Assembly: GCA_017893485.1 (NCBI GenBank)
Contig: CM030358.1
Span: 254,055,228-254,119,227, forward strand
Origin: Hemerocallis citrina
Lineage: Eukaryota; Streptophyta; Magnoliopsida; Asparagales; Asphodelaceae
Length of the DNA: 64,000 nucleotides
Direction of reading: 5' to 3'
Shown: positions 12,125 to 22,642 of the stretch, in pieces
Layout: each line of letters opens with the position of its first letter
Position numbering within the stretch: position 1 is the first letter of the stretch
Position numbers and translations under genes: made by a program
Notes under the pieces: generated by a model
Told to the model about the DNA's origin: nothing
Seen by the model: only the letters and a program-made list of their open reading frames with translations
The model's database searches: none

Positions 12125-14296
12125 GTTACAATGTGCGTTAAATTCCTTTTAGATTAATTCCCACTGTTATAAAATTATTTCGATGTTCAACCAAACTTTG
12201 TTCTTTATTGCTTTTGTAAAAATTACTGAAAATCTCCATATCAATCTTCATTCATATGAATTTCATACCAGTAAGATAAAAATAATTTTTTGTACTAATA
12301 AATTATATTTTTCACACTAGTCAATGAATCGTTCATTAAAAACTAATATATTTTTCATTTTCGACATTGGTTAACACTTAGTCTTCATATCTCTTCTATC
12401 CAAAATTTCTTATACAAATTTGCTGATATTAATCTTTCATCTAACACACAAATTTACTTCCTTTGAATTTGTCCAACCCCACAATAATTAAAGAGGTCTC
12501 TTCACAAATTAGCACTAACAAGGTATTAATTTTCTTTTTCATGCAAGTAGTGATGGCAAAAATGTGTTTCCTTTAAATCAACATATACTTCTAGTTCAAT
12601 CATGTGCATCACAAAAATATATAGCCACTTATCAATTATCATGTTCACACATCAAACATTCAAGAAAGTTGTTCTTTCCAAAAAGCGTGCTCTTTCTTAA
12701 TCAATTTGCATGCTTCAATTTTTCAATTTAAACTAACATCCTCATTAGTATTCTCAAGCATCAATACTAGCATCATTCATTTGTTCTAATAAGCATGGAA
12801 AATTTTATCTACAACTTAATTAACAATAATAATCACATGCAAATTGTTCATTAACATACTAATCAATTTGTAAACTAACTTTCCATCAAAAATGTATTCT
12901 TACTAACATTTTCCATGAATCATTTCTAATTAGAACAAAGATAATCAACTCACTTTGTAGTCACATTCTTATGGCATACAATCACATATAATTTGCATAT
13001 CAATAATTCAATCAACTAGAGATCATTTATTCAATTAAAGGCGCTTTCTTATTAATCATTTTTCATGCAATTTGCTAATGAGATCTAGCATAGTTCCCTA
13101 TATTAGAAATATGAAATGTTTGCCCACCTTGAATGGAGAGAAAAACACACAAAGCAACCAAGTCCTTGCAACAAGATGCACCTCCTCCTAGCCGAATGCG
13201 AGCACCTCCAAGCCACCAAGCAAACCGAAAGCTCCCTCTTGCAATAGCCGGCCACTCCTCCTTGGAACAAGCAAGCAATCCCACACAATCTCTCTATCTT
13301 TTATAACTCACACTATTACTAATTAAGACTATAATTTGGAAGTATGTAATTGCATATGAAAATAGCCATGAGAGGGGGGTATTTATACTAGAAAACAAGT
13401 GAAATGGAGGGCCAAGATTGATTAGTTGGTTGAAAGATGGAGGGCCAAGATTAGAGTAGGAGTTATAAAAACTACCCACAACCCCAAAACCACCTCCATG
13501 ATCACCATGACCAAAATCAAATCTCCCTCCAAAAAGATGCCAACCGGCCATGAAGGAAAGTGTGCATTGCACGTGTACGTGTAGTGCACGTGCATGCAAC
13601 TAGGCCCAATTTGTACACTTTAATTTTGTATAAAAGATAAATTGGTTAAAAATAGTCTTCTACATGACAAGTTTAAATAAAAAAGAGATTAATCCATGGG
13701 CTTTATTTTGGGCCAAAATAGTTATTTAAAAATAAAATAAATAAAATACATTTTGGGCTTTAAGAAAAAGGCCTTTTCATTAAATTAAAATAATGCTTTC
13801 TATTTATTTAAAGAAAGGCTTTTGTACAAAAATAATTTGAGAACACATATTTAAATATTTATACACATCATAATAAAATAATCCAAACAAAATATTGCAC
13901 GTGCACACTACGTGCAAAATAAATAATTTTTTCATTAATTGAAAAATCAGGGTATTACAATAACTGCCCACCACAGGCTGCCTTTTAAAAGGTGGTTAAC
14001 CGGATTTGTGACTCTTGATAATAGGCTATATTATTTACAGTTATATAATTTATTAGTATTCCCGATATGGGACTATTTTCATACACTTTCTCGTTCTCTC
14101 TCCTCTTGCAAGAAGACACAGTGAAGCCCGGGCCTGGGCCCCACGCCACATCAGCAAGAGAGCAGCTGTGCTACCTTCTCCTGAACCCGGGTGGCCCCCA
14201 TCCGCTGACGCCACTAGCCTGCAACACAACAACACAATTGCTGATGTTGTCTACGTGCCCCCCTCTTTCAATTTTTATTACTCTTCTGCCATTACA

Positions 14297-14342
<46 letters not shown>

Positions 14343-14356
14343 TACGGGGTGTTACA

Positions 14357-16546
14357 AGATCTCTGATTTTTAGGGACATGAACAAAGATAACACAACCAA
14401 AGACCCGAGAAGCAAGAATATGGAATGAAGGTACGGAGACATGAGAAGCAAGAGCTTCAAAAGGGATTTTACCTTGAAGGACACTGGATGGAAGACGATT
14501 GATGAGATAGGAGGAAGCTTGAACAACATCGCCCCAAAGATACTTAGGCATATGAGCACTAAAGAGAAGAGCACGAGCCATATCAAGGAGATGACGGTTT
14601 TTCCTTTCAGACACGTCATTTTGTTCTGGTTTTTGTGGACATGTAGTTTGGTGAACAGTTTCATGGGTTCTGAAAAACTCTTGAAATACACGATTAACAT
14701 ATGCCCCCCCCCATTATTAGAACGAAAGACTATAATGTTGCTATTATATTATGTTTGAACTAGAGTACAAAAAACTTGGAAAGCTGGAAAGACTTCATCT
14801 TTGGTTTTAAGAAGAGCAACCCAAGATAATCGTGTACAATCATCAATAAACTACACAAAATATCTCATACCTGACAGAGTAGGTTCTCTAGAAGGTCCTC
14901 AAACATTTGAGTGAATTAATTCGAAAGGAATGACACTTTTATTAGAAATACTGGGAGAATAAGTGGCACGATGACTATTTGTCAAGACACATGTTTCACA
15001 ATGCAAAACAGACTCATTCACAACAATAAACAGAGTAGGCATGGATTTTTTCATAAGACTAAAAGATGGATGCCCGAGTCGACGATGCCACAACCAAATT
15101 CAACTTAGCTGATCAGAAATTGAAGTCAAAGCGGTGTGGGACTGTGCTCCTGGTTTCGCCCAAGCATATGTCTGATCCAGATGAAACAACTTTCCCCTTA
15201 GATACCCCCGACCGATTGTCTCCCTGGTGAGAAGATCCTGAAAAACCACATACATGTGATAAAAGTTTACGGAACATTGAGACTTAGTATTCAACTGGGT
15301 ATGGATATCAAATGATAAGACAAGTCTGGCACGTATAAAACATTGTGAAGTTGTAAGGTTGGGATAATACGAACTGATCCTGTTCCTAACACAGGAAAAG
15401 GCTCACCATTTGCATTTGTAACATAAGACACGGATGGGGAAGAAAACTTAGTGAAATAAGATTTATCGTCAGTCATATGATCAGAGGTACCAAAATCAAT
15501 AATCCAAGTATCAGAACCAACAAAGTTATAAACCTTTAAAGCCATACCTATCTTACCACGACCAGCAATAAAGGCGAAAGTAGTAGTTCCACCTGCGGTA
15601 TGGTGATCATGTCCACCCACGCCATAAAAATTGGGCTCTTAGACCAATTGAACAGCTGCAGCTTTTGCCTTAGGACGATAACCTTGCCTTTTAGGTTTGA
15701 GGTGCAGGTTTAGTTTCCAACAAGTCTCGCGAACATGCCCAACATCATTACAATGAGAGCATTGAGGACGAGGGAGATTTGCAAAGCCTGGTGGAGGGCC
15801 TTCTGATGAAGTGGAACTGCACTCTGTTGCTGAAGGGATGGCATCGATGCTTTAGCCTGAATGGCGAGACTAGACACTTCAACTTGCGCTTGTTTAAGAC
15901 TCTCCTGCTAGGATTCATCCTTGCGGATGTAGGTAAAAGTTGTGGTCAAGCTAGGAGGGTCCGGCATTCTGAGCAATTCTCCTTTGGCACTATTAAGTTT
16001 TGCATCAAGCCCTCTCAAGAATACATGAACCCGCTCAAGTTCCTTCTTTTTCTAGTATTTCTGATTTATTATCTTGCATGGATGCTTCTGACCAATTTCA
16101 GTCTATACATTCTTCAGCTTGGTGAAAAACACTAACAAAGGTTGCCCATTCTATTGCATTCCTGCAACTTGCACATCAACTCATGAACTTGAATGAATCA
16201 GGTTCATTACTATAGAGATCCCCAAAGTTTTCCATATTGCCTCCGCGGTTTCACATTCTTCCACCATTTGTAACATTTCGTCAGTCATTGCTTTGAACAA
16301 GATTGACATCACAAGCCCATTATCATCTTCCCACTTAGCATAAGCCTCTTCGTCTTCGACAGTGGGAGCCTTAGTCGTTCCGGTCACATGCCCCATCTTG
16401 TGAATACCACGAAGATAAACTGACATAATCTTCTTCCAGGTTTGAAAGTTGGTACCATTTAGTTTGGTACCTCCAAAAGAACCTCCCAAAATAAGTAAAC
16501 CTCAACTTTCCTGAACTTCATTTGCTTTAGAATTCTGTTCTCCCAT
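14357..16546 (-). pseudogene. C1 gag, protease and integrase, degraded
   Basis: Minus strand. The gag start ATG is at 16546-16544 and a TGA follows within 20 codons. Piece 16489-16181 is the copia gag N-terminal region (KLNGTNFQTWKKIMSVYLRG). A zinc knuckle CSHCNDVGHVRETC is read at about 15760-15715. Piece 15620-15291 holds the protease, whose active-site motif reads IIDFGTSDHMT where D-S/T-G is expected, so it is probably inactive. Piece 15093-14899 is the pre-integrase/zinc region (MWHRRLGHPSFSLM, CETC). Integrase follows, with ERKNRHLLDMARALL at about 14610-14570 and YLINRLPSSVLQGKIPFEAL. Stops and frameshifts lie between all parts. Element X then interrupts the coding sequence. Confidence 0.85.
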
Positions 16547-16983
16547 TGAAAGAAAGATTAATTTTTTTTTTCTTTTCTCTTATGGACTGGGGATTTACTT
16601 ATTTAAAAAAAAAAACAAACAACCCCACTTCTCAACCCAGATTTCTTTCTCTTCTCTTCTTCTCCGAATGTTGAGAGGAAAGAAATCAAAGAAACCAAGG
16701 AAACCCAAAAACAGTGAATATTCCTTCCTTTCTCTTTTTTTTAAAAAAAAAAGAAAAAATCAAGAAGTATACGAATCTGCGGAGTAGCACACAACGGAGG
16801 TGGCGTCAGCGTCGGCGGGAAGATAGAAGGTATGATTTTTGATTTGTTTACAGCAATTTGTTGTTTGAATTTGGATTTTGATTGGGATTCAACACGCAGA
16901 GAAAGGGCCAACCTGAAATGATGAAGGCGTGAGAGAGGGTCGATCTGAAATGATAAAGACCACAATACAAAGCTCTGATACCA

Positions 16984-17216
16984 CGTTAAGAAATACTTTG
17001 AGAATGAATTGTTTGATGGTTTAGTCATCTCACCGTGGAGGTATACATAGCTATTACAAAGAATAGGCTGAGGCAGAATATGAACCATTCATGTGACTAC
17101 ATATCCCTACACTTACTATTATATTAACTATGCCTCTATGCATTTCCTACTAATTACCCTGCTAATTACATATAGCTATGTATCTTTGCATTCTCTCTTA
17201 ATGACTCACGTTAACA
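16984..17216 (-). repeat. C1 5' LTR (right copy) with PBS at 16972-16983
   Basis: 233 bp. On the minus strand it starts tgttaacgtgagtc and ends just before tggtatcagagc, the PBS for initiator-Met tRNA. It pairs with 3515-3926. The tract between PBS and gag (16547-16971) is noncoding leader with A and T runs. Confidence 0.88.
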
Positions 17217-17506
17217 AAAATAACTAATGTGTATCACATGTGCTTTAGAACTTGTCATATTATCCCATAAATGCTCGGTGCTTGAGAATCGATTACAAAA
17301 AATTTGGTTAGATATGTTCGGCAGCTTTCTCGATTTTGAGTAATTCGATACCTGTCATTTTACACAAATTGTAATCCTTAACTCACCTATGTTTCATTAT
17401 CCAATCTTTCATGAAATAATGTGGAACTCCTATTAGCTCGTGCTGTACTCAATAAAGGAAAAAGAATTTGAGGTTACGGATTACCCATAATATACATTGG
17501 ATGCAG

Positions 17507-17658
17507 GGATTGGTAGGATCAGGGTTTGGCTTCTTGGCAATGTCTTGGTGTGTGGAGAAGCGAGGCCCAGTTTTCACTTCAGCATTCAGTCCTCTAGCTC
17601 TGATTATTGTAGCTGTCATTGATGCCGCTGTTCTTCATGAGCAACTTCACCTTGGGAG
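17507..17658 (+). CDS. WAT1-related transporter, penultimate exon (helices about 8-9)
   Basis: Begins after gatgcag and ends before gtaaga (donor at 17659), with the codon split after two bases. It encodes GLVGSGFGFLAMSWCVEKRG then PVFTSAFSPLALIIVAVIDA and HEQLHLG. The MSWC..K.GPVF.S.F.PL motif is a signature of the second EamA domain in WAT1 proteins. The frame is intact and continuous with 2490-2898. Confidence 0.9.
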
Positions 17659-17959
17659 GTAAGATCAAGCTATGGCTTCAATAATCTCTTTTGCATCTTT
17701 TAGAATGATGTTAGTTTCATAAAAATGCAACTCAACATCACTAAAGAGAAATTTTTGCTTATTTTTTTGGAAAAGGTATAAATATAATATATTTGCATCT
17801 ATATCTTGTACTATATCAAGTATGAAAATCTAGAAATAATACTTATTAAAGATTGCACTTTAAAAAAAAAAAAAAAAAATCAAGTTGATTCTCTTTTTAA
17901 GCCAGAGTTTGTTACAAAATTTAGAGGAGAGCATAAATCGTTTGTGAATTCAAATGCAG

Positions 17960-18098
17960 TGTCTTAGGATCAGTCCTTGTGATTGCTGGCCTTTACTTCC
18001 TGTTGTGGGGAAAGAGCAAGGATGCTCATAGCAATGCATCGAAACCAAGTGAAGATAATATTAGTGAAGAGATTCATGGACCACTCCCTACTGTTTGA
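17960..18098 (+). CDS. WAT1-related transporter, last exon and stop
   Basis: Follows an aaatgcag acceptor. Together with the previous exon it completes a serine codon. It encodes the last helix (VLGSVLVIAGLYFLLWGKSK) and a short hydrophilic C-terminal tail rich in Ser, Glu and Asp, ending PLPTV at TGA 18096-18098. GS..I..GLY..LWGK is the typical end of the second EamA domain. The three visible exons give about 233 residues, roughly the C-terminal 60 percent of a family member. Confidence 0.9.
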
Positions 18099-18524
18099 AG
18101 GTTGACAACATTAATAATATTCATCAATTTTTCATTTTACATCGTGGTGATACTTCTCACTTATTTCATTGATTAAGTGAGTGATTAGGGTACTTTCAGT
18201 AGTATCCATTATGGTATGAGAGGTTTTCCATAGTCTACACCGATTGATGTAATGTGTAAGATACAAATTAATTTTTAAAAAAAAATCCAATTTTATTGCT
18301 GAGATTTACGAATACATTAGTCTGCAATTATGTAATTCTGATGCTCTTGTTAAAACTATATAGTTTTGGTGACAGGATGAATGAGTAAATTCATTGATAT
18401 TGTTTGAGAACATGTTCCAGATTAGATAGTTCATATTTTACAAAGTGAAATTTTTGTTTGGATGACCCATCATCAAATTCAACTAATAGTATCTACATTC
18501 TTAATACTATTGATAGTGGATCCA
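18099..18524 (+). other. WAT1 3' flank
   Basis: AT-rich sequence after the stop, likely including the 3' UTR. No second gene is visible. A poly(A) site cannot be fixed by eye. It ends at the left LTR of C2. Confidence 0.5.
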
Positions 18525-18720
18525 TGTTGAAATATAGTAATTGTATATTCTGTTTCCTAATATAGGAAACAAATTCCCCAAATCTCTCGTCTTCCCAATC
18601 TTCTCTCAATCTCTTTAATTCTTCTCCAAGAATGTAATCCTCATATATAGATGTATACAGTAAAGAATAAAGTACAACAAGAATAATAAGATTTATTTTC
18701 TCCCAAAATTATTTTCTTCA
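18525..18720 (+). repeat. C2 left LTR and PBS
   Basis: 196 bp, starting tgttgaaatatag and ending attttcttca. It is followed at once by the PBS tggtatcagagc (18721-18732), the initiator-Met tRNA site. It matches the complement of 37999-38200 in order, including tatatagatgtata and gtaaagaataaag. The leader 18733-19494 is GC-rich and holds no supported gene. Confidence 0.9.
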
Positions 18721-19494
18721 TGGTATCAGAGCCTAATCAGATCTAGGCCAACTGAAGAAGAAGAAGATGAGACTGATCACCTCCAACTTGATCTGATCCT
18801 GTTGTTGATCCCGTCGCCGATCATCGACTCCGATCCCATCAGATCTCATCACAATTTGAAACCCTAATACTAGCTATCTTCTCTCTCCTCTCTACTTTCT
18901 CTCTCCCCGATCTGTCATTGTTCATCTCTTCCGCCCAAATCCCGTGCTCCTTCCCCGACCCAACTCCGGCGACCCCCCTAGTCATCAACCCTTGACTTCC
19001 CGGCGCTGCCCTTCCGTCGACGCCACCACCAGACCCAGAACCCCTCCCGACTGCTGCTGCTCCTCTGTTTCCCACCCAAACAGAGCAGCCAAGTGCCCCC
19101 ATTTCCGCTCGACGAACACAGACGCGCCGCCACTCAGTCCCGCCGCCAGTCGATTCCGTCACCAGCTCTGTAGCCCCACGGCACTGCCCTCTGCCTCCGT
19201 CGCGCCACCCTCTGCAAAGCCGACCACCACCGTCAGCCCCTGTCGACGTCGACCCCGATCCGAACCGAATCTCCATTGAGGGATCTTGATCTTGTGTTTT
19301 GCGTTTGGATCTTGTGTTTGGCGTTTGGATCTCGGTGTTTGGTGTTCTGATCTGCTGTAGAGTTGCTGTTTGGGTGTTGGATTGTTGCTGTTTTGCTGGT
19401 TGTTGAAGACTTGGAGCTGTTCTTGACCAAGTTGTGTTGCTTGCTATTGGTTGCTGAAGATCAGATCCATTGTTTTCCCCTTTGTGCCGCTACC

Positions 19495-21977
19495 ATGGGA
19501 CAAACTGATAGAGCTGAGGAGAGTATTGGACTCGACACTACATTAGTCATAGCTGCAGGTAATAATGGTAAGGTATTTAATATTTCTGCTTCTGTTATAA
19601 ATAGTGCATGGATAATTGATTCGGGTGCTACCAACCATATCACTTTTGATTCAAGATAAGTTCAAAATTTTCAAACATCCACTAAATCGACTGTGTCCAC
19701 TGCCAATGGTGATCCTGCCACTATTACTGGCGAGGGTACCATACATCTCACAAACAACTTAACCTTAGATACTGCCCTAGTTGTGGCATTCTTGAATTTT
19801 AACATATTATCTGTTACTCAAATAACTACTGCCTTCATTGTATTGTATTCTTTTGGCCTTCCCATTGCATGTTTAAGGATATTCGGACTCGCAAGACGAT
19901 TGGTTATGGGGTTAGGCACGGGAAGCTCTACTATTTAGATTTAGAATCTAAATGTTCGAGCAAGTTGACTCAAGCTCTAAGTGTGGAAGGATCCGAAGAT
20001 GAGAAGAAGAAATCAGATATTTGGCTATAACATCGACGTCTAGGGCATGTTTCTTTTGGTTATTTGAAGAAATTATTTTCAAGTTTATTTTTAAAGTTGG
20101 ATATATCTGCCTTTCGGTGTGATGTGTGTGAACTCGCAAAAGGTTATCGTGTCTTTTTTCCTCTAAGTCCAAGTAAAAGCTCCCTACTTTTTATGATTAT
20201 TCATTCTGATATTTGGGGTCCATCCAAAACCACTACATTTGGAGGTGCCAAATGGTTTGTGACCTTTATTGATGACTGTACCCGTATGACCTGGATTTGT
20301 TTGATGAAGTCGAAAAGCGAAGTTAGCGGTTTGTTTCAGAAATTTTACAAGCATGTTATGATTCTATATATAAATCACAGATTCAAGTTCTTAGCAGTGA
20401 TAATGGTAGAGAATACCTGAGTCCAAATCTGCAACAATATTTGGTGGAATACGAAATTGTTCATCAGACTACGTGCTCGTATACACCTCAACAGAATGGG
20501 GTTGCAGAAAGGAAAAATAGACACTTGCTCGAAGTGGTCCGTGCTTCTCTCATCCATGGAAATATGCCACTCATTTATTGGGGACAAGTCCTTGCTTCTG
20601 CTGCATACTTAATCAACCGAGTTCCCTCTAATATCCTAAACTTCCTCACACCATTTCAAGCATTAACTGAAGCTGTGAATGCACCAAAAGTCGTCAACTT
20701 GCCACCTCGTGTGTTTGGGTGTGTTGCATTTGTTCATCTTCATCAACATGAACACAATAAGTTAACTCTTCGAGCTGTCCGCTGTGTTTTCGTGGGATAT
20801 GCATAGAATAAGAAAGGGTATCGGTGCTATCACCTACCAACTCAAAAGATGTTTGTGACTATGGATGTTGTGTTCCATGAAGATGAGATGTATTTTTCCT
20901 CTGAGGTTGAACTTCAGGGGGAGTAACGAAGTGAAGTTCAAACTCTTACCTATGATGAAGTGGTTACTATTCAAACTGAACAATCAGATATACGGGGAGC
21001 AAATCAGGATGTAAGTAATGACGATCACTCGAATGAAGACTTGGTTGAGGAAGAAAATTTCCACGAAGATCTGCAGTCAGTGCCGAACCTCCATGAAGAT
21101 GAGCCATCTCCACCACCACCACCATCTGAACCATCTCCACCACTAGTACCATCAGATCTATCTCTATTCCCAGCAGAACCCCAAAACCAATCGTCATCGC
21201 TGTCCGAAGCTCCAAGAAGAGAACTCCCAAACCGTACTACTAGAGGTATCCCAAAACCCACTTACAAGCCTAATCCCACTAGTAAAGTCAAGTATCTCAT
21301 GAGTCATTATGTGTCCACTCACCGACTGTCTGAATCAAATAAGTCATTTGTGAATCAATTATCTGCTATATCTATTTCTAATAGTGTGCAGGAAGCCTTA
21401 GCCGATCCAAGGTGGAAAGCAGCTATGGATGAGGAGATGAAGTCCTTGAAGAAGAACAAGACTTGGGAGATAGTCGAGCTGCCAGCAGGGAAGAAGCCAG
21501 TAGGATGCAGATGGATTTATACAGTGAAATATAAATCGGATGGTTCGATAGAGCGGTACAAGGCAAGGCTGGTTGCCAAAGGGTACACTCAAACTTATGG
21601 AATTGATTATGATGAAACATTTGCACCTGTGGCAAAGTTCAACACTATTCGAGTTCTACTGTCACTTGCTGCAAATCTTGACTGGCCGTTGGGGCAATTT
21701 GATGTGAAGAATGCATTTTTGCATGGGGAATTGACAGAAGAAGTCTATATGGATCTTCCACCAGGGTCGAACAGACCAGTCCAACACAGCAACAAAGTAT
21801 GTCGTCTGAAGAAAGTATTGTATGGACTGAAGCAGTCACCAAGAGCCTGGTTTGGGCGATTTACAAAATCAATGAGGACATTCGGATACGATCAGAGTAA
21901 TTCTGATCATACTCTATTCTTAAAAAGGAAAGAAGGTAAAAGTACTGCTCTTATTATTTATGTTGATGATATGATAG
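19495..21977 (+). pseudogene. C2 left arm protease-integrase-RT, broken
   Basis: The ORF starts atgggaca at 19495, directly after the leader. Protease follows with IIDSGATNHIT (about 19612), the D-S-G active site. Pre-integrase is HRRLGHVSFGYLKK with an inframe stop just before it; then the zinc cysteines RCDVCELAKGY. The integrase core shows IHSDIWGPS and QQNGVAERKNRHLLE (about 20485-20530). The linker carries NRTTRGIPKPTYKP, and RT runs WKAAMDEEMKSLKKNKTWEI to LIIYVDDMIV (active site at about 21958-21972), where G1 interrupts it. Stops lie near 19657, 19936, 20028, 20418, 20804 and 20924. Gag and its zinc knuckle are absent, unlike the right arm, which keeps the knuckle. Confidence 0.88.
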
Positions 21978-22569
21978 TGATATGGCTAAAAATGGGGTTA
22001 AATTGGGACCATCCAGATTGGGCACGAATCTTGAAGCTTAGGGGTAAAACGGTAATTTCACATACAAATGGGTTCGAAACGGGTACTGGGTCTCCTTCTC
22101 ACAGATCCAACACCCCACAAACGGATCCACTCCAACTGGGTACGGGTCCCGACCCAAGACGAACCCAGATCAGCAAGAGGAAAATCAGGGTCACTAATTT
22201 GACCGAATCAACGGGCCTGATTTGTTCTCACCGGAAATCAAGGGTCAGTTTCCTAAACAGATTGGGAGGATTTCTCTCCTAACAGTTACACAGGAAATTA
22301 GGTCCCTAATCACTCCCATGGCGATTATAAATACCTCCCCCCTACCACTGTGACCAGGTAATCACTTTTTTTCCACCTTAAGCTCTTTCTTAATCATCAC
22401 TGGTTACTGACAAGAGCGTCGGAGGGTGCATCGCCAGAATCAACCCCGGTGTATCGCACTTCCTTGCAGGTTGTGGCAGGAATCAGAAGGCTTGGATCTG
22501 CTATTCAGGTTTTTCCCGTGAACTCACAAATCTCATCTGTTTGCCCCCACACCAGAATCAGCGGTAACA
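21978..22569 (+). repeat. G1 5' LTR
   Basis: TG...CA ends; pairs with 35131-35722. A TATA box, tataaata, lies at 22326-22333, about 310 bp before the gag ATG, and is conserved in the 3' LTR (35479-35486). It is a plausible promoter of the genomic RNA. Confidence 0.93.
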
Positions 22570-22642
22570 GATTGGCGTCATCTGTGAGAACACCACACGA
22601 ATAGCCTCCGCCTCTTCCTCGTCGACTAGCTCTTCTCCAACC

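Larger units (their letters stand above)
10399..13959. mobile_element. Long LTR-only element Z1 (probable solo LTR, 3.6 kb) with two tRNA-like modules
   Basis: Starts tgtaacgccccgaatccc and ends aatcagggtattaca, with TSD ataac (10394-10398 and 13960-13964). It shares extended similarity with Z2 (47659-51143) along its length and with W in conserved blocks, for example taagactgtgg(g/a)tacgtc at about 10645-10662 and ccatactacataggtccgag at about 10872. It has no gag-pol domain. ORFs inside (such as 13075-13284 minus and 13294-13599 minus) have no recognisable product. Near its right end, tgcacgtgcacactacgtgc is shared with Z2. Two tRNA-like modules on the minus strand are listed separately. 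It interrupts the right LTR of X. Confidence 0.82.
6331..14356 (-). mobile_element. Short non-autonomous LTR retrotransposon X, both LTRs interrupted
   Basis: Two about 0.48-kb LTRs flank a 324-bp interior (10003-10326) without an ORF. Left LTR: 6331-6372 plus 9564-10002. Right LTR: 10327-10398 plus 13960-14356. Both begin tgtaa(c/t)gcccct and end tacggggtgttaca. The PBS is on the minus strand: 10315-10324 reads tttgatacca, complement of tggtatcaaa, beside the right LTR. The PPT complement cgcccccc lies beside the left LTR, so the element runs on the minus strand. The TSD agatc is at 6326-6330 and 14357-14361. The LTRs share a tata-rich end and a GC-rich block (cccgggtggcccccatcc). It lacks all genes and must have been moved in trans. 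It interrupts C1 pol between integrase and linker. Confidence 0.88.
3515..17216 (-). mobile_element. Ty1/copia LTR retrotransposon C1, full span with nested insertions
   Basis: Minus-strand element. Its 5' LTR is the right copy (16984-17216, 233 bp) and its 3' LTR the left copy (3515-3926, enlarged by an insert). Next to the right LTR, 16972-16983 reads gctctgatacca, the complement of the initiator-methionine tRNA PBS tggtatcagagc. Next to the left LTR, ctccccctcaa is the complement of a polypurine tract. The TSD is aaaat (3510-3514 and 17217-17221). Internal order on the minus strand is gag, zinc knuckle, protease, integrase, RT, RNase H, the copia order. Nested inside are the hAT-type MITE 4957-5162 and element X 6331-14356. 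Without insertions it would be about 5.3 kb. The coding region is broken many times, so the copy is dead. Confidence 0.9.
2899..17506 (+). other. 14.6-kb WAT1 intron filled by nested transposable elements
   Basis: The donor gtaagt at 2899 and the acceptor gatgcag ending at 17506 bracket this intron. Only about 0.9 kb is non-element sequence: 2899-3514 and 17222-17506, where I see no gene. The rest is copia element C1 with its own insertions. C1 is opposite to the direction of the host gene, so its transcription signals would be read antisense in the pre-mRNA. Codon phase is conserved across the intron: exon 1 ends on a whole codon (tca) and exon 2 starts on one (gga). Confidence 0.8.

Noticed and set aside
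20960..22282. 440-residue open frame as a single gene
   Set aside because: It is copia linker and RT read through the insertion point at 21978 into the G1 LTR; the last about 100 residues are LTR sequence and recur at 35130-35435.
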